DNA from: Microbacterium sp. MYb54 | GTDB lineage: Bacteria > Actinomycetota > Actinomycetes > Actinomycetales > Microbacteriaceae | Direction: 5' to 3' | Assembly (NCBI RefSeq): GCF_002979515.1 | Contig: NZ_PCPA01000001.1 | Coordinates: forward strand, 124,001-188,000 | DNA: 64,000 nucleotides | In this document: positions 16,877 to 27,519 of the stretch, one piece after another | Position numbering within the stretch: the first letter of the stretch is position 1 | Layout: each line of letters starts with the position of its first letter | Position numbers and translations under genes: made by a program | The notes under the pieces: model-generated | What the model was told of the DNA's origin: nothing | Seen by the model: only the letters and a program-made list of their open reading frames with translations | Databases searched by the model: none

Positions 16877-19582
16877 ATGGCCAGGAGTACCACGAAGACA
16901 GAGCGCGCGTCGACCAGCGCACCGTCGCGCCCGAAGCGGCAGACGGCTCCCAAGGCCCAGCCCGCTCCCAAGAAGTACATCGACGAGGCCGACAAGCCTC
17001 CAGTGGCCGTCCGTGCCTGGGTCGGGCTGGCGCACGGCGTCGGCGGACTCTTCCGCGCCTTCGGACCTGAGACCCTCGAGAAGGACGACCGCCGCGACGG
17101 TTTCCCGTTCTTCCTCGTGCTGCTCGCCGTGCTCGGCGCGGTGAACGAGTGGTTCTTCATCGGCAACGAGGTCGCGGCCAACATCAGCGCGTACTCGGTC
17201 GGTCTCTTCGTCGGTCGTGTGGCCTTCATCATGCCGGTACTGCTTCTGCTGCTCGCCGGCTGGCTGTTCCGCCACCCCTCTTCCGTCCATGACAACGGAC
17301 GCATCGGCATCGGCTTCGGCATGTTCGTGCTCGCGCTCGCGGGTATCTTCCATGTCGCCGGCCCGCGTCCGCATCCGAATCAGGGGATGCCCGCGCTCAG
17401 CGAATCCGGCGGACTGCTCGGTTGGCTGGTCGGGCAACCTCTCACCTATCTGACCGACATCCCCGCGTACATCGTGCTGTCGCTCCTGATGGTGCTGAGC
17501 CTCCTGATCCTCACGAAGACCCCGCCGAATCGCATCGGCGCGCGTCTCGGGGATCTGTACGCGTGGATGTTCGACGCGGAGCGCACTGAGAAGCCAGCGA
17601 AGGACACTGCCGCGATCGACGAGGCCGACAAGGTCGACGACCCCGACGTCCTGCCGTGGTGGCGGCGCAACAGGACCGGTCGTGAAGAAGATCCCGATGA
17701 GGGCACCCTCGGGTCCGACGACATCACTGCGCTGCTCACGACATCCGACCCGACGCCCGCCTACGATCAGGCCGTCGTCGTCGAGAACCCCTACGACGCG
17801 GCCACCGAAGTGTTGTCAGAAGTTCGCTCGGTCGCCGATTCGCTCGCAGAGCAGCAGACCACCGCGCTCCTCGATGACACTTCCGACACCGGCGAGGTGC
17901 CGGAGCTTCCCGGTCTCGACGGTTTCGGCACCGAGGGCCCGGGCGACCGTGGGCCGCAAGCTCCCGTGACGCCGTACATCCTGCCCTCTCCCGGCATCCT
18001 GGTCGAGGGCCCCGCTCCGGTCCTGCGTTCCGAGGCGACAGACAAGGTGATCGAGCAGATCACGAGCGTCCTTTCCCAGTTCAAGGTCGACGCGAAGGTC
18101 ACCGGTTTCTCTCGCGGCCCGACGGTGACCCAGTACGAGGTCGAGGTCGGACACGGCGTCAAGGTCGAGAAGATCCTGCAGCTGAGCAACAACTTCGCCT
18201 ACGCCGTGGCGTCGAACGACGTGCGCATCCTCTCGCCGATCCCCGGCAAGAGCGCCATCGGTATCGAGATCCCCAACGCCGACAAAGAGATGGTCGCTCT
18301 CGGCGACGTGCTGCGGTCGCCCGCGGCGCAGAAGAGCACGCACCCGATGACGATCGGCGTCGGCAAGGATGTCGGCGGCAACATCGTGATCGCGAACCTC
18401 GCCAAGATGCCTCACCTGCTCGTGGCGGGTTCCACAGGCTCCGGTAAGTCGAGCTTCGTGAACTCGATGATCACGAGCCTGCTGATGCGGGCTCGTCCCG
18501 CTGATGTGCGGATGGTCCTGATCGACCCGAAGCGCGTCGAGCTCACCAGCTACGCCGGCGTCCCGCACCTGATCACGCCCATCATCACGAACCCGAAGAA
18601 GGCGGCCGAAGCGCTGCAGTGGGTCGTGAAGGAGATGGACATGCGGTACGACGACCTCGCCTCTTTCGGGTTCCGCCACATCGACGACTTCAACCGTGCG
18701 GTGCGTGCCGGCGAGGTCGAACTGCCCGTGGGCAGCGAGCGGGTGCTCAAGCCCTACCCGTACCTTCTGGTCGTGGTCGATGAGCTGGCCGACCTGATGA
18801 TGGTCGCCCCTCGTGATGTCGAGGATTCGATCGTTCGCATCACGCAGCTGGCGCGAGCGTCCGGCATCCACCTCGTGCTCGCGACGCAACGTCCGAGCGT
18901 CGACGTGGTCACCGGTCTCATCAAGGCCAACGTCCCCTCTCGACTCGCCTTCGCCGTCACGAGCGTCACCGACAGCCGGGTCATCCTCGACAGCCCCGGC
19001 GCCGACAAGCTCATCGGTCAGGGTGATGCGCTGTTCTCGCCGATGGGCTCGTCGAAGCCGTTCCGTCTGCAGGGAGCGTGGGTCGACGAGAAGGAGATCG
19101 ACGCGGTCGTCAAGCACGTCACCCGCCAGGCACGACCGGACTATCGTCCCGATGTGCAGGAGGCGATGGAGCCGACCAAGAAGAAAGAGGTCGACGAGGA
19201 CATCGGCGACGATCTCGAGCTGCTGCTCGCCGCCGCAGAGCTCATCGTGTCTTCCCAGTTCGGTTCGACATCGATGCTCCAGCGCAAGCTGCGCGTCGGC
19301 TTCGCGAAGGCCGGCCGCCTCATGGACCTGTTGGAATCCCGCGAGATCGTCGGGCCGTCCGAGGGCTCCAAGGCCCGAGACGTGTTGGCCACGGCGGAAC
19401 AGCTTCCTCAGGTGATGGCGAAACTGCGCGGAGACGATGCTCCGGCGGCTTCGGCTCCGGTGGCGCCTCCGGTCCCGCCGATGCCGCAGACGCATGACCC
19501 GATCGCCGCTCAGTACGAGGGACTCCCCGAGGTGGAAGCTGAGGGCGACGAAGACGCCTGGGGCCTGACGGGGCGCGACTGA
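16877..19582 (+). CDS. ftsK: DNA translocase FtsK/SpoIIIE
   Basis: 901-residue septal motor that pumps chromosomal DNA and aligns dif for XerCD. A basic, Ala/Pro-rich N-terminus precedes four membrane helices (about 75-235), then a ~150-residue acidic linker. The motor carries Walker A GSTGSGKS at 518-525, Walker [12 protein letters not shown] and the [12 protein letters not shown] motif. The C-terminal gamma winged helix that reads KOPS sequences is present ([20 protein letters not shown]). First gene of the coupled ftsK-pgsA-cinA run; its stop overlaps pgsA by one base. Confidence 0.96.
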   Translation: MARSTTKTERASTSAPSRPKRQTAPKAQPAPKKYIDEADKPPVAVRAWVGLAHGVGGLFRAFGPETLEKDDRRDGFPFFLVLLAVLGAVNEWFFIGNEVAANISAYSVGLFVGRVAFIMPVLLLLLAGWLFRHPSSVHDNGRIGIGFGMFVLALAGIFHVAGPRPHPNQGMPALSESGGLLGWLVGQPLTYLTDIPAYIVLSLLMVLSLLILTKTPPNRIGARLGDLYAWMFDAERTEKPAKDTAAIDEADKVDDPDVLPWWRRNRTGREEDPDEGTLGSDDITALLTTSDPTPAYDQAVVVENPYDAATEVLSEVRSVADSLAEQQTTALLDDTSDTGEVPELPGLDGFGTEGPGDRGPQAPVTPYILPSPGILVEGPAPVLRSEATDKVIEQITSVLSQFKVDAKVTGFSRGPTVTQYEVEVGHGVKVEKILQLSNNFAYAVASNDVRILSPIPGKSAIGIEIPNADKEMVALGDVLRSPAAQKSTHPMTIGVGKDVGGNIVIANLAKMPHLLVAGSTGSGKSSFVNSMITSLLMRARPADVRMVLIDPKRVELTSYAGVPHLITPIITNPKKAAEALQWVVKEMDMRYDDLASFGFRHIDDFNRAVRAGEVELPVGSERVLKPYPYLLVVVDELADLMMVAPRDVEDSIVRITQLARASGIHLVLATQRPSVDVVTGLIKANVPSRLAFAVTSVTDSRVILDSPGADKLIGQGDALFSPMGSSKPFRLQGAWVDEKEIDAVVKHVTRQARPDYRPDVQEAMEPTKKKEVDEDIGDDLELLLAAAELIVSSQFGSTSMLQRKLRVGFAKAGRLMDLLESREIVGPSEGSKARDVLATAEQLPQVMAKLRGDDAPAASAPVAPPVPPMPQTHDPIAAQYEGLPEVEAEGDEDAWGLTGRD

Positions 19583-20157
19583 TGGCGATTCCTCGGCAAC
19601 TGCCCAACGCCATCACCGTCGCGCGTATCCCGCTCGCGGTCATCTTCTTCGTCCTGCTTCTGCTCGGCGGAACCTACGGCCTTCCTGAGCCGGCGCTCCG
19701 CTGGACAGCGGCGATCCTCTTCATCGTCGGGATCTCCACGGACTGGGTCGACGGCTATCTCGCCCGTAAATACGACATCGTCAGCGACTTCGGCAAACTC
19801 TGGGATCCGATCGCCGACAAGCTGCTCACCGGGGCCGGGTTCGTCGGACTTGCCATCCTCGGTGAGGTCGATTGGTGGATCGTCGCGATCATCCTGGTGC
19901 GCGAGTGGGGGATCACGATCCATCGGCTCATGGTCGCCAGCGAGCACGTCGTCGCCGCAGCGTGGATGGGCAAGATCAAGACCGCGTTCCAAGGAGTAGC
20001 ACTCGGCTGGGCGTTGCTTCCCCTCCACTACCTCATCGGACTCGATGCCTGGACGTTGATCACCTTCGTCCTGATTCTCATCGTCTTGGTGCTCACGGTG
20101 GCGAGCGGGATCGACTACATCGTGGCCCAGGTGCGAGGATCCCGGCGAAAGCAGTGA
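19582..20157 (+). CDS. pgsA: CDP-diacylglycerol-glycerol-3-phosphate 3-phosphatidyltransferase
   Basis: 191-residue membrane enzyme making phosphatidylglycerophosphate, precursor of phosphatidylglycerol and cardiolipin. The CDP-alcohol phosphotransferase motif DG-x2-AR-x8-G-x3-D-x3-D is intact, spanning DGYLARKYDIVSDFG and LWDPIADK. About five hydrophobic helices surround it. Position after ftsK and before clgR-like and recA matches pgsA3 in other actinobacteria. Paralogs with slightly different alcohol substrates exist, so the exact acceptor is inferred. Confidence 0.93.
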   Translation: MAIPRQLPNAITVARIPLAVIFFVLLLLGGTYGLPEPALRWTAAILFIVGISTDWVDGYLARKYDIVSDFGKLWDPIADKLLTGAGFVGLAILGEVDWWIVAIILVREWGITIHRLMVASEHVVAAAWMGKIKTAFQGVALGWALLPLHYLIGLDAWTLITFVLILIVLVLTVASGIDYIVAQVRGSRRKQ

Positions 20158-20639
20158 GCGCGGCGGCTGCAGCGGTCTTATCCGCGTTGGGTCGAAGGGG
20201 ATGGACTCTGGGTGTCGCCGAGTCCCTCACCGGAGGGGCGCTGTGCGCAGAACTCGTCTCGGTTGCCGGCGCGTCTGCCGTGCTGCGTGGGGGAGTGGTC
20301 GCGTACGCGACACCGGTCAAGACGACGGTTCTCGGCGTCGATGCCGATCTCCTCGCCGAGCATGGTCCCGTGCATCCGCAGGTCGCCGTGCAGATGGCCG
20401 ACGGTGTGCGGCAAGTGCTGAGCGTCGGCGGAAAGGCAGCCGAGGTCGGCATCTCGACAACGGGTATCGCCGGCCCGGATTCTCCTGATGGACAGCCGGT
20501 GGGAACGGTGCACGTGGGGATCGTGACACCGGACACCTCGAGTGCCACGTCATTCCGTTTCCATGGTGATCGTGCCTCGATTCAGGAACAGACGGTGGCT
20601 GCGGCGCTCGACGCATTGCTCAAGATGCTCGCGGAATAG
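20154..20639 (+). CDS. CinA family protein (nicotinamide-nucleotide amidohydrolase domain)
   Basis: 161 residues containing only the C-terminal CinA/PncC amidohydrolase domain, without the N-terminal molybdopterin-like domain. Signature segments are AESLTGGALCAELVSVAGAS and TTGIAGPDSPDGQPVGTVHVG. The enzyme would deamidate nicotinamide mononucleotide in pyridine nucleotide recycling. GTG 20154 overlaps the pgsA stop by 4 nt, so translation is coupled. In many bacteria cinA lies beside recA, consistent with this neighbourhood. Confidence 0.92.
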   Translation: MSAAAAAVLSALGRRGWTLGVAESLTGGALCAELVSVAGASAVLRGGVVAYATPVKTTVLGVDADLLAEHGPVHPQVAVQMADGVRQVLSVGGKAAEVGISTTGIAGPDSPDGQPVGTVHVGIVTPDTSSATSFRFHGDRASIQEQTVAAALDALLKMLAE

Positions 20640-20723
20640 TGACGGCGGCGCGCTGGTTATTGAAGATGTGCTCACATTCAAACCACAGAGTGCAAGGGTA
20701 GATTTTGAAGAGGTCAGGAGTAA

Positions 20724-20729
20724 TAGACT
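20724..20729 (+). promoter_or_regulatory. candidate -10 of the clgR-like gene
   Basis: TAGACT about 51 nt before ATG 20781. The surrounding ~140 bp is AT-richer than its neighbours, as expected of a promoter. No confident -35 or ClgR box was found. Confidence 0.45.
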
Positions 20730-20780
20730 GGCTGTCTCATCGGGGGTAACCTCGAACGATCACATGGGGAGGAGGTTCCG

Positions 20781-21089
20781 ATGATTCTTGTACGACAGGA
20801 AATCGGCGATGTGCTGAGGGACTTCCGCCTGCAGAAGGGGCGCACGCTCCGGCAGGTCGCAAGCAAGGCTTCGGTTGCGCTCGGCTACCTCAGCGAGGTC
20901 GAACGCGGGCAGAAAGAAGCGTCGAGCGAGATCCTCGCATCAGTCGCAGACGCTCTCGACGTTCCCATCTCGACGATCATGCGCGAGGTCGGAGACCGTA
21001 TCTCCGTACTCGAGGGCATCCAGGTCTTCCCTGATGTCGTCCCTGACGACCTCGTGGCGTCGATCGAGCCCCAGCTCTCGCTGCACTGA
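20781..21089 (+). CDS. XRE-family transcriptional regulator, ClgR-like
   Basis: 102-residue helix-turn-helix protein: the HTH spans about 8-62 (RTLRQVASKASVALGYLSEVERGQKEAS). Position downstream of pgsA-cinA and upstream of DUF3046-recA matches ClgR of mycobacteria and corynebacteria, which activates clp protease and DNA-repair genes. The C-terminus (EPQLSLH) lacks the terminal Ala-Ala that makes some ClgR proteins ClpP substrates. Start ATG 20781 has a strong ribosome binding site (GGGGAGGAGG). ClgR function is an inference from synteny and HTH similarity. Confidence 0.85.
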   Translation: MILVRQEIGDVLRDFRLQKGRTLRQVASKASVALGYLSEVERGQKEASSEILASVADALDVPISTIMREVGDRISVLEGIQVFPDVVPDDLVASIEPQLSLH

Positions 21090-21107
21090 TCCGCGGCGAG
21101 GTGACCG

Positions 21108-21332
21108 ATGCGTCGTAGCGAGTTTCTCCGCGCCGTCGACACCGAATTCGACGCGAGGGCGTCGTCGTTGGTGAATGACCTCGGGCTCACGGCCCTTCAC
21201 GGGCGTACCGCGGTCGAAGCGTTGGCTGATGGTACGCCGCCGCGGCAGATCTGGCTCGCCTTGTGCGCCGAGATGGACGTGCCGGACAGTCGACGGCATG
21301 GCGTCGGTCGGCAGGAGCCTCGCGGGCGCTGA
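21108..21332 (+). CDS. DUF3046 domain-containing protein
   Basis: 74-residue small protein of a family confined to actinobacteria and nearly always found just before recA. Family features: MRRSEFLRAVDTEF at the N-terminus, HGRTAVEALADG, and PRQIWLALCAEMDVP. Function unknown; recA linkage hints at DNA metabolism. Start ATG 21108 follows GAGGTGA, 18 nt after the clgR-like stop, so these two are probably cotranscribed. Confidence 0.9.
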   Translation: MRRSEFLRAVDTEFDARASSLVNDLGLTALHGRTAVEALADGTPPRQIWLALCAEMDVPDSRRHGVGRQEPRGR

Positions 21333-21391
21333 TCGTCCCCGGGCGATGTCCGGAGCGTACGGGACACGCTTGTCGATATTCGGCGTGTCGT

Positions 21392-21405
21392 CGAAGATCT
21401 GTTCG
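21392..21405 (+). promoter_or_regulatory. LexA (SOS) box upstream of recA
   Basis: CGAAGATCTGTTCG matches the Gram-positive/actinobacterial SOS consensus CGAACnnnnGTTCG except for the fifth base. It ends 9 nt before a TAATCT -10 at 21415-21420, so LexA bound here would block the recA promoter. Confidence 0.7.
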
Positions 21406-21414
21406 AAACCGGCG

Positions 21415-21420
21415 TAATCT
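21415..21420 (+). promoter_or_regulatory. candidate -10 of recA
   Basis: TAATCT, with the LexA box over its -35 region. The resulting leader to ATG 21604 would be about 180 nt. Confidence 0.5.
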
Positions 21421-21603
21421 TCTGCACAAGTGGTTCAGGGATTCTGTTCTCCACGATGGATGCGTTCGCCAAGTCGATGTCGGTGGTCTCTCCTACGGTG
21501 GAAAACAAGCCGAAGAGCCATTACGCCTTGTCGGAGAGTTCCTCCCAACCGGGAGAGCCGCGACAGCCTACAGGCGGCACCACGCGCGCAGAAGGAGCAG
21601 ACC

Positions 21604-22653
21604 ATGCCATCACCCGCCGACCGCGAGAAGTCCCTCGAGACCGCACTCGCTCAGATCGACCGCCAGTTCGGAAAGGGCTCGGTCATGCGGCTGGGCAGCG
21701 ATGAGCGCGCCCCCGTGGCCGTCATTCCCACCGGCTCCATCGCCCTCGACGTCGCTCTCGGCGTCGGAGGTCTCCCGCGTGGTCGAATCGTCGAGATCTA
21801 CGGCCCGGAGTCCTCGGGTAAGACCACGCTGACCCTGCATGCGATCGCGAATGCGCAGCGCGGCGGTGGTATCGCGGCGTTCATCGATGCTGAGCACGCG
21901 CTCGACCCCGACTACGCGGCGAAGCTCGGTGTCGATATCGATGCGCTTCTGGTGTCGCAGCCCGACACCGGTGAGCAGGCGCTCGAGATCGCCGACATGC
22001 TCGTCCGATCCGGTGCCATCGACCTCATCGTCATCGACTCCGTCGCCGCGCTCGTGCCGCGTGCCGAGATCGAGGGCGAGATGGGCGATTCTCACGTGGG
22101 TCTGCAGGCTCGACTCATGTCGCAGGCGCTGCGAAAGCTCACCGGTGGCCTGAGCCAGACCAACACCACGATGATCTTCATCAACCAGCTTCGCGAGAAG
22201 ATCGGCGTCTTCTTCGGCTCGCCTGAGACCACCGCCGGTGGAAAGGCACTGAAGTTCTATGCGTCCGTCCGTATGGACATCCGTCGTATCGAGACTCTGA
22301 AGGACGGTACCGATGCGGTCGGAAACCGCACCAGAGTGAAGGTCGTGAAGAACAAGATGGCTCCGCCCTTCAAGCAGGCCGAGTTCGACATCCTCTACGG
22401 CATCGGCATCTCTCGCGAAGGCAGCCTGATCGACTTCGGCGTCGAGCACGCGATCGTGAAGAAGTCCGGGTCGTGGTACACCTACGACGGCGATCAGCTG
22501 GGACAGGGCAAAGAGAACGCGCGGACGTTCCTGCTCAACAACCCCGATATCGCCTTGGCGATCGAGACGCAGATCAAGCAGAAGCTCGGCATCGGCGGCC
22601 CGGCCGCTGTGCCTGCCGCTGCAGACGAGCTCGCTGAGCGTCGTCCGGCCTGA
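21604..22653 (+). CDS. recA: recombinase RecA
   Basis: 349-residue strand-exchange ATPase and SOS coprotease. Walker A GPESSGKT is at 67-74, Walker [11 protein letters not shown] follows, and the DNA-binding loop segments [20 protein letters not shown] and [19 protein letters not shown] are intact. ATG 21604 follows AGAAGGAG; the open frame upstream to 21430 has no RecA counterpart. No intein is present, unlike mycobacterial recA. The stop overlaps recX by one base. Confidence 0.98.
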   Translation: MPSPADREKSLETALAQIDRQFGKGSVMRLGSDERAPVAVIPTGSIALDVALGVGGLPRGRIVEIYGPESSGKTTLTLHAIANAQRGGGIAAFIDAEHALDPDYAAKLGVDIDALLVSQPDTGEQALEIADMLVRSGAIDLIVIDSVAALVPRAEIEGEMGDSHVGLQARLMSQALRKLTGGLSQTNTTMIFINQLREKIGVFFGSPETTAGGKALKFYASVRMDIRRIETLKDGTDAVGNRTRVKVVKNKMAPPFKQAEFDILYGIGISREGSLIDFGVEHAIVKKSGSWYTYDGDQLGQGKENARTFLLNNPDIALAIETQIKQKLGIGGPAAVPAAADELAERRPA

Positions 22654-23525
22654 TGAACGACACTCGTGGGGGCGATCCTGATCGGATCGCCCCCATCATC
22701 CCCCTCTTCGGTGGCACGCCCAAAAGGGCGCAGGCTGCACCGGCCTTCGCAAGTGGCGAAGGCGATCAAGCCCCAAAGGACGTGCCGAGTAGCGCAGATG
22801 AGCGAGCGCTTTGGCGTTCGACCTGGGATGCACCGTCCGGCTCGAGAACAGCCGTCGAACCGATCGAGGCGGGCACTCCCAGCGGTAATCATCCGGCCCG
22901 GGGGGCTGCGTCCGCTTCGGGCTCGCGGGGATCACACCCTGCGAAGTCTGCTCCTCGTCTCCGAGCCCTCGGAAATGTGCAGAGCGACGAGAGCGGCGAG
23001 GAAGAGATCGCGACGCCGGACGAGATCCGCGTCGCGGCCGAAGAATCCCTCGTTCGCAAGTTGCGGACTCGGTCGTTGTCGATCTCGGAGGCTCGACAGG
23101 CCCTGAGAGGGAACGGGCTCGACGGCGGTGCGGTCGACGACGTGATCGACGACTTCTGCCGCCGCGGCTATCTCGACGATGCCGCCCTCGCCGGGGTTCT
23201 CGTGATCTCCGGCGTGCAGCGGAAGGGCCAGGGACGAGTCGCGCTGTCGCGTGCGCTTGCACAGCGAGGCATCCCGCGCGATGTCATCGACAGCGCACTC
23301 GATGAGCTGCCGGATGACGACGATGAGCGTGCGCTCGATTTCGCCCGCAACAAGGCCCGATCATTGAGTCGCCTCGACCATGACACGGCCCTGCGACGCC
23401 TGGTGGGTCAGCTTTCCAGGCGCGGGTACAACGGAGCGGTCTCGATGAAGGCGGCGAAGGCCGCGTTGCGGGAAGAGGCATCCGGGGGCCCGACCTCCGG
23501 AGTTCATTTCGTCGAATCGGACTGA
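22653..23525 (+). CDS. recX: regulatory protein RecX with long N-terminal extension
   Basis: 290 residues; the three-helix-repeat RecX core begins only around residue 120 ([20 protein letters not shown]) and runs to about 275. RecX proteins are commonly 150-200 residues, so the first ~118 residues, rich in Gly, Ser, Pro and Ala and predicted disordered, are an extension. RecX caps RecA filaments and inhibits recombination. ATG 22653 overlaps the recA stop, so an earlier or later independent start is unlikely; coupling keeps RecX in proportion to RecA. Confidence 0.9.
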   Translation: MNDTRGGDPDRIAPIIPLFGGTPKRAQAAPAFASGEGDQAPKDVPSSADERALWRSTWDAPSGSRTAVEPIEAGTPSGNHPARGAASASGSRGSHPAKSAPRLRALGNVQSDESGEEEIATPDEIRVAAEESLVRKLRTRSLSISEARQALRGNGLDGGAVDDVIDDFCRRGYLDDAALAGVLVISGVQRKGQGRVALSRALAQRGIPRDVIDSALDELPDDDDERALDFARNKARSLSRLDHDTALRRLVGQLSRRGYNGAVSMKAAKAALREEASGGPTSGVHFVESD

Positions 23526-23560
23526 GATCTCGGCGCAGCACCGGGCTAGGTAACGGCTCG

Positions 23561-23566
23561 TACAAT
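23561..23566 (+). promoter_or_regulatory. -10 hexamer of miaB
   Basis: TACAAT, close to the TATAAT ideal, 9 nt before ATG 23576; the transcript would have no leader or only a few bases. Confidence 0.55.
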
Positions 23567-23575
23567 GGATCCATC

Positions 23576-25123
23576 ATGACTATCCCGCGCAGCGAACCGA
23601 CGATCATCAGCGCATCGTCGGCAGCCGTCGACGAAGACGGACGACACCGATCGTACGAAGTGCGCACCTTCGGGTGCCAGATGAACGTGCACGACTCCGA
23701 ACGGCTCTCCGGCTCGCTGGAGAGCGCCGGCTACGTGCGGGCGATCGACGGCGCAGAAGCCGATGTGGTGATCATCAACACCTGCGCGGTCCGAGACAAT
23801 GCTGCCGGCAAGCTGTATGGCACGTTGGGGCATCTCGCATCGGTCAAGCGCCGCAAAGAAGGCATGCAGATCGCGGTCGGCGGCTGCCTGGCTCAGATGG
23901 ACAAGCAGGCTGTCCTCGACAAGGCCCCCTGGGTCGACGTGGTGTTCGGTACCCACAACATGGGCTCGCTGCCGGGATTGCTGGAGCGTGCGCGGCACAA
24001 CGGCGACGCCGAACTCGAGATCCTCGAATCGCTCGAAGTGTTCCCCTCTACGCTGCCGACCAAGCGTGACTCCGCACACAGCGGGTGGGTGTCGATCTCG
24101 GTGGGCTGCAACAACACCTGCACGTTCTGCATCGTGCCGAGCCTGCGGGGCAAGGAGAAAGACCGTCGTCCCGGCGACATCCTGAACGAGATCAGACTCC
24201 TGGTCGAAGACGGTGCGATCGAGGTCACCCTCCTCGGACAGAACGTGAACTCCTACGGAGTCGAGTTCGGCGACCGTCAGGCGTTCGGCAAGCTGCTGCG
24301 TGCTGCCGGCGAGATCGAGGGACTGGAGCGCATCCGGTTCACGAGCCCGCACCCCGCGGCCTTCACAGACGACGTGATCGACGCCATGGCCGAGACACCG
24401 AATGTGATGCCGCAGCTGCACATGCCGCTGCAGTCGGGGAGCGATCGCATCCTCAAGGCGATGCGACGTTCGTACCGCAGCGAGCGGTTCCTCGGCATCC
24501 TCGACCGTGTTCGTGCTCGCATCCCGAACGCCGCGATCACCACCGACATCATCGTCGGCTTCCCCGGAGAGACCGAGGAAGACTTCGAAGACACGATGCG
24601 AGTGGTGGAACAGGCCCGCTTCTCGAGCGCCTTCACGTTCCAGTACTCCATCCGCGAGGGAACCCCCGCTGCGACCATGCAGGACCAGGTCCCCAAGGAG
24701 ATCGTCCAGGCGAGGTACAACCGTCTGCTCGCGCTCCAGGAGCGCATCTCCCTGGAGGAGAACCAACAGCAGGTCGGCCGTCGGATCGAAGTGCTCGTCT
24801 CGTCCGGCGAAGGCAAGAAGGACACCGCGACCCACCGGCTCACCGGGCGGGCCGAAGACAACAGGCTGGTGCACTTCGAAGTGACGCCGGGATCCGACCT
24901 CCCGCGCCCTGGCGATGTCGTCACCGTGACGGTCACACATGGGGCCCCGTTCCACCTGCTGGCCGACGACCCCACAGGCGCACCGCTCGAGATCCGTCGC
25001 ACTCGCGGGGGAGACGCCTGGGACCGCTCGCAGTCGGAATCGTGCGCGGTTCCCACCCCCAGCAGCGACAGTGGGCCGAAGGCCGTCTCGCTCGGGCTGC
25101 CCACTCTGCGTGTCGGCGTGTGA
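23576..25123 (+). CDS. miaB: tRNA-2-methylthio-N6-dimethylallyladenosine synthase
   Basis: 515-residue radical-SAM methylthiotransferase acting on i6A37 of tRNAs made by MiaA. Order: N-terminal UPF0004 domain with cluster cysteines ([21 protein letters not shown]), radical-SAM CxxxCxxC at Cys178/182/185 ([13 protein letters not shown]), and a C-terminal TRAM domain. The last ~45 residues are extra and low in complexity. The next gene, miaA, starts inside the stop codon region (GTGA overlap), joining the two successive steps of the modification. Confidence 0.95.
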   Translation: MTIPRSEPTIISASSAAVDEDGRHRSYEVRTFGCQMNVHDSERLSGSLESAGYVRAIDGAEADVVIINTCAVRDNAAGKLYGTLGHLASVKRRKEGMQIAVGGCLAQMDKQAVLDKAPWVDVVFGTHNMGSLPGLLERARHNGDAELEILESLEVFPSTLPTKRDSAHSGWVSISVGCNNTCTFCIVPSLRGKEKDRRPGDILNEIRLLVEDGAIEVTLLGQNVNSYGVEFGDRQAFGKLLRAAGEIEGLERIRFTSPHPAAFTDDVIDAMAETPNVMPQLHMPLQSGSDRILKAMRRSYRSERFLGILDRVRARIPNAAITTDIIVGFPGETEEDFEDTMRVVEQARFSSAFTFQYSIREGTPAATMQDQVPKEIVQARYNRLLALQERISLEENQQQVGRRIEVLVSSGEGKKDTATHRLTGRAEDNRLVHFEVTPGSDLPRPGDVVTVTVTHGAPFHLLADDPTGAPLEIRRTRGGDAWDRSQSESCAVPTPSSDSGPKAVSLGLPTLRVGV

Positions 25124-26031
25124 CCGGACCACGCCTGTGGGCGATCGTCGGGGCAACCGGCACCGGCAAGAGTGATCTCGCGATAGATCTGGCTGAACGG
25201 CTGCGGTCCCGCGGCAACCCGGCCGAGATCGTCAACGCCGACGCGATGCAGCTCTATCGCGGAATGGACGTCGGGACGGCGAAGGTCTCGATCTCGGAGC
25301 GCCGTGGCATCCCGCACCACCTCTTCGACGTCCTCCCAGTCGACGAGGACGCTGCGGTCGCGTGGTATCAGCCACGGGCTCGTGCCGCAGTGGAGGAGGT
25401 CCATCGTCGCGGCGGGGATGCGATCCTCGTGGGTGGTTCGGGTCTCTACGTCTCGAGCGTCGTGTATGACTTCAGGTTCCCTCCGCGCGACCCGGAGCTG
25501 CGCGAGCGACTCGAACGAGAACTCGAGACCGAAGGGCCCGCGCGACTGCTCGAAAGGCTGCGTGTGCTCGATCCCGAGGCCGCAGCCCGCGTCGATCCGC
25601 GCAACCCACGGCGCATCGTCCGCGCACTCGAAGTCCGGGAGCAGGGGAGCGCCACGCACGGTGCCGCGCTTCCTGATCAACCGATCCTGTGGCATCCGCG
25701 CACCCGACTGTTGGGCCTCCACGTCGACCGAGCCGCGCTTGTCGAGCGACTCGACGCCAGAGTCGAGCGGATGTGGGAGGGCGGACTCCTCGCCGAAGTC
25801 GCCGAGCTCCGAGGCCGAGGGCTCGAACACGGAGCGACTGCACCGCGGGCCATCGGCTACGCACAAGCGCTCGCACAGCTCGACGGGACTCTCACCGAGC
25901 GCGAGGCCATCGCTCAGACCCAGGCGCTCACCCGTCGCTACGCCCGCCGCCAGGTGTCGTGGTTCAAGCGGTATCCCGACTTGGAGTGGCGAGACGCCCC
26001 GGTGGACGCCGACGCACTGCTCCAATCCTGA
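25120..26031 (+). CDS. miaA: tRNA dimethylallyltransferase
   Basis: 303-residue enzyme that attaches the dimethylallyl group to A37 of UNN-reading tRNAs. The P-loop GATGTGKS is at 11-18, [17 protein letters not shown] carries the catalytic Asp, and the C-terminal [13 protein letters not shown] binds tRNA. GTG 25120 is chosen because it overlaps the miaB stop by 4 nt and places the P-loop at the family position. Confidence 0.95.
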   Translation: MTGPRLWAIVGATGTGKSDLAIDLAERLRSRGNPAEIVNADAMQLYRGMDVGTAKVSISERRGIPHHLFDVLPVDEDAAVAWYQPRARAAVEEVHRRGGDAILVGGSGLYVSSVVYDFRFPPRDPELRERLERELETEGPARLLERLRVLDPEAAARVDPRNPRRIVRALEVREQGSATHGAALPDQPILWHPRTRLLGLHVDRAALVERLDARVERMWEGGLLAEVAELRGRGLEHGATAPRAIGYAQALAQLDGTLTEREAIAQTQALTRRYARRQVSWFKRYPDLEWRDAPVDADALLQS

Positions 26032-26068
26032 ACCGATCGGTGTCGGAGGCCCATGCAAGGCTGATCGC

Positions 26069-26596
26069 ATGACGACCCACTTCTACACCGCATCCAGCCT
26101 CGACGGGTTCATCGCGACCGAGGAGCACTCGCTGGACTGGCTGCTCACGCAGGACATCGATCAAGACGGCCCGATGGCGTACACGGGCTTCGAGCGGAAC
26201 ATCGGCGCACTGGCCATGGGAGCTTCGACGTACGAATGGGTGATGCGTCATGAAGAGGGGCGGTGGGGCTACACCCAGCCCACCTGGGTCTTCTCGCACC
26301 GTCAGCTCGACCTTCCGGTAGACGCAGACGTGCGGCTGACACAGGCCGACATCAGCACCGTGCACTCCGAGATGGTGGCGGCAGCCGGCGGGAAAGACCT
26401 TTGGGTCGTCGGTGGTGGAGACCTCGCCGGCCAGTTCGCAGATGCCGGGCTGCTTGACGAGGTGTGGGTGCAGTACGCACCGGTGACACTCGGCTCCGGC
26501 GCCCCACTGCTTCCACGAAGGCTCGACCTGGAGCTCATCGAGGTGGCGCGCAATCGGAACTTCCTCTGCGGCCGTTACCGGGTCACGCGGGTCTGA
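26069..26596 (+). CDS. dihydrofolate reductase family protein (RibD C-terminal-like)
   Basis: 175-residue member of the DHFR/RibD-C superfamily: the start MTTHFYTASSLDGFIA, the GASTYEWVM helix and VVGGGDLAGQFADAGLLDEV are characteristic. It lacks the full DHFR signature, and a true folA is at 11616, so it is not the main dihydrofolate reductase. Likely an NADPH-binding reductase of unknown substrate. Located between miaA and dapF. Confidence 0.87.
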   Translation: MTTHFYTASSLDGFIATEEHSLDWLLTQDIDQDGPMAYTGFERNIGALAMGASTYEWVMRHEEGRWGYTQPTWVFSHRQLDLPVDADVRLTQADISTVHSEMVAAAGGKDLWVVGGGDLAGQFADAGLLDEVWVQYAPVTLGSGAPLLPRRLDLELIEVARNRNFLCGRYRVTRV

Positions 26597-26614
26597 GCGC
26601 ACCTCCGCGATATC

Positions 26615-26620
26615 TAGACT
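26615..26620 (+). promoter_or_regulatory. -10 hexamer of dapF (leaderless)
   Basis: TAGACT, 6 nt before ATG 26627; identical hexamer and spacing to dapB. Confidence 0.65.
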
Positions 26621-26626
26621 GATCTC

Positions 26627-27499
26627 ATGGTCGCATTCACCAAGGGGCACGGCACGGGCAACGACTTCATCATCATCGCTGATCCCGATGGCGAGCTTGA
26701 TCTGACGGTCGAGCAGGTTGCGGTGCTGTGCGATCGTCACTTCGGGATCGGTGCCGACGGCATTCTTCGTGTCGTCAGGTCTTCCGCGATCGCGGAGGGC
26801 GCGGCATCGCTCGAAGAAGAGCCGGGCGCCGAGTGGTTCATGGACTACCGCAATGCCGACGGATCCATCGCAGAGATGTGTGGCAACGGCATCCGGGTGT
26901 TCGCTCATTACCTCGTCCGTTCCGGCCTCGCGACCATCGACCCCGGATCGACGCTGCCGATCGGCACCAGGGCGGGCGTTCGTGATGTGACCCGGAGCGC
27001 CACGGGATATCAGGTCGATCTCGGCCGATGGAAGCTCCCGGGCGACGATCCGCTCGTACGTGTAGACGGCCTCTCCGTCACTCGTCCCGGAGTCGGCATC
27101 GACGTCGGAAACCCCCACGTCGTCGTCGCTCTCGCTTCGGAGGCCGAGCTCGCATCGCTCGAGTTGCACCGCGCGCCCGACTTGGAGCCCGCGTTGCCGG
27201 CGGGTGCGAACATCGAGTTCGTGGTTCCTGGAGAACCCCTGGTGCGCGATGGAGTCGGACACGTGAGCATGCGTGTCTATGAGCGGGGCGTCGGTGAGAC
27301 CCTCAGCTGCGGCACGGGGGTCGCGGCGACCGCGCTCGCTGTTCGCTACTGGGCTGGCGAGAAGGCTCCGAACAACTGGCAGGTGGAGGTTCCGGGCGGG
27401 ACCCTCGGCGTTCGCATGTTCCCCGCGGAAGATGGCGAGCATGTCGCTCTTTCCGGTCCGGCGCAGCTCGTCTTCCAGGGCGAGGTCGATCTCGCTTGA
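26627..27499 (+). CDS. dapF: diaminopimelate epimerase
   Basis: 290-residue PLP-independent racemase converting LL- to meso-diaminopimelate for peptidoglycan and lysine. The two catalytic cysteines are Cys85 ([14 protein letters not shown]) and Cys228 ([11 protein letters not shown]). The N-terminus [12 protein letters not shown] is canonical. Together with dapA and dapB, three pathway genes lie in the window at separate loci, all with leaderless promoters. Confidence 0.96.
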   Translation: MVAFTKGHGTGNDFIIIADPDGELDLTVEQVAVLCDRHFGIGADGILRVVRSSAIAEGAASLEEEPGAEWFMDYRNADGSIAEMCGNGIRVFAHYLVRSGLATIDPGSTLPIGTRAGVRDVTRSATGYQVDLGRWKLPGDDPLVRVDGLSVTRPGVGIDVGNPHVVVALASEAELASLELHRAPDLEPALPAGANIEFVVPGEPLVRDGVGHVSMRVYERGVGETLSCGTGVAATALAVRYWAGEKAPNNWQVEVPGGTLGVRMFPAEDGEHVALSGPAQLVFQGEVDLA

Positions 27500-27519
27500 G
27501 CGAGTGACCCGCGAGCGAC

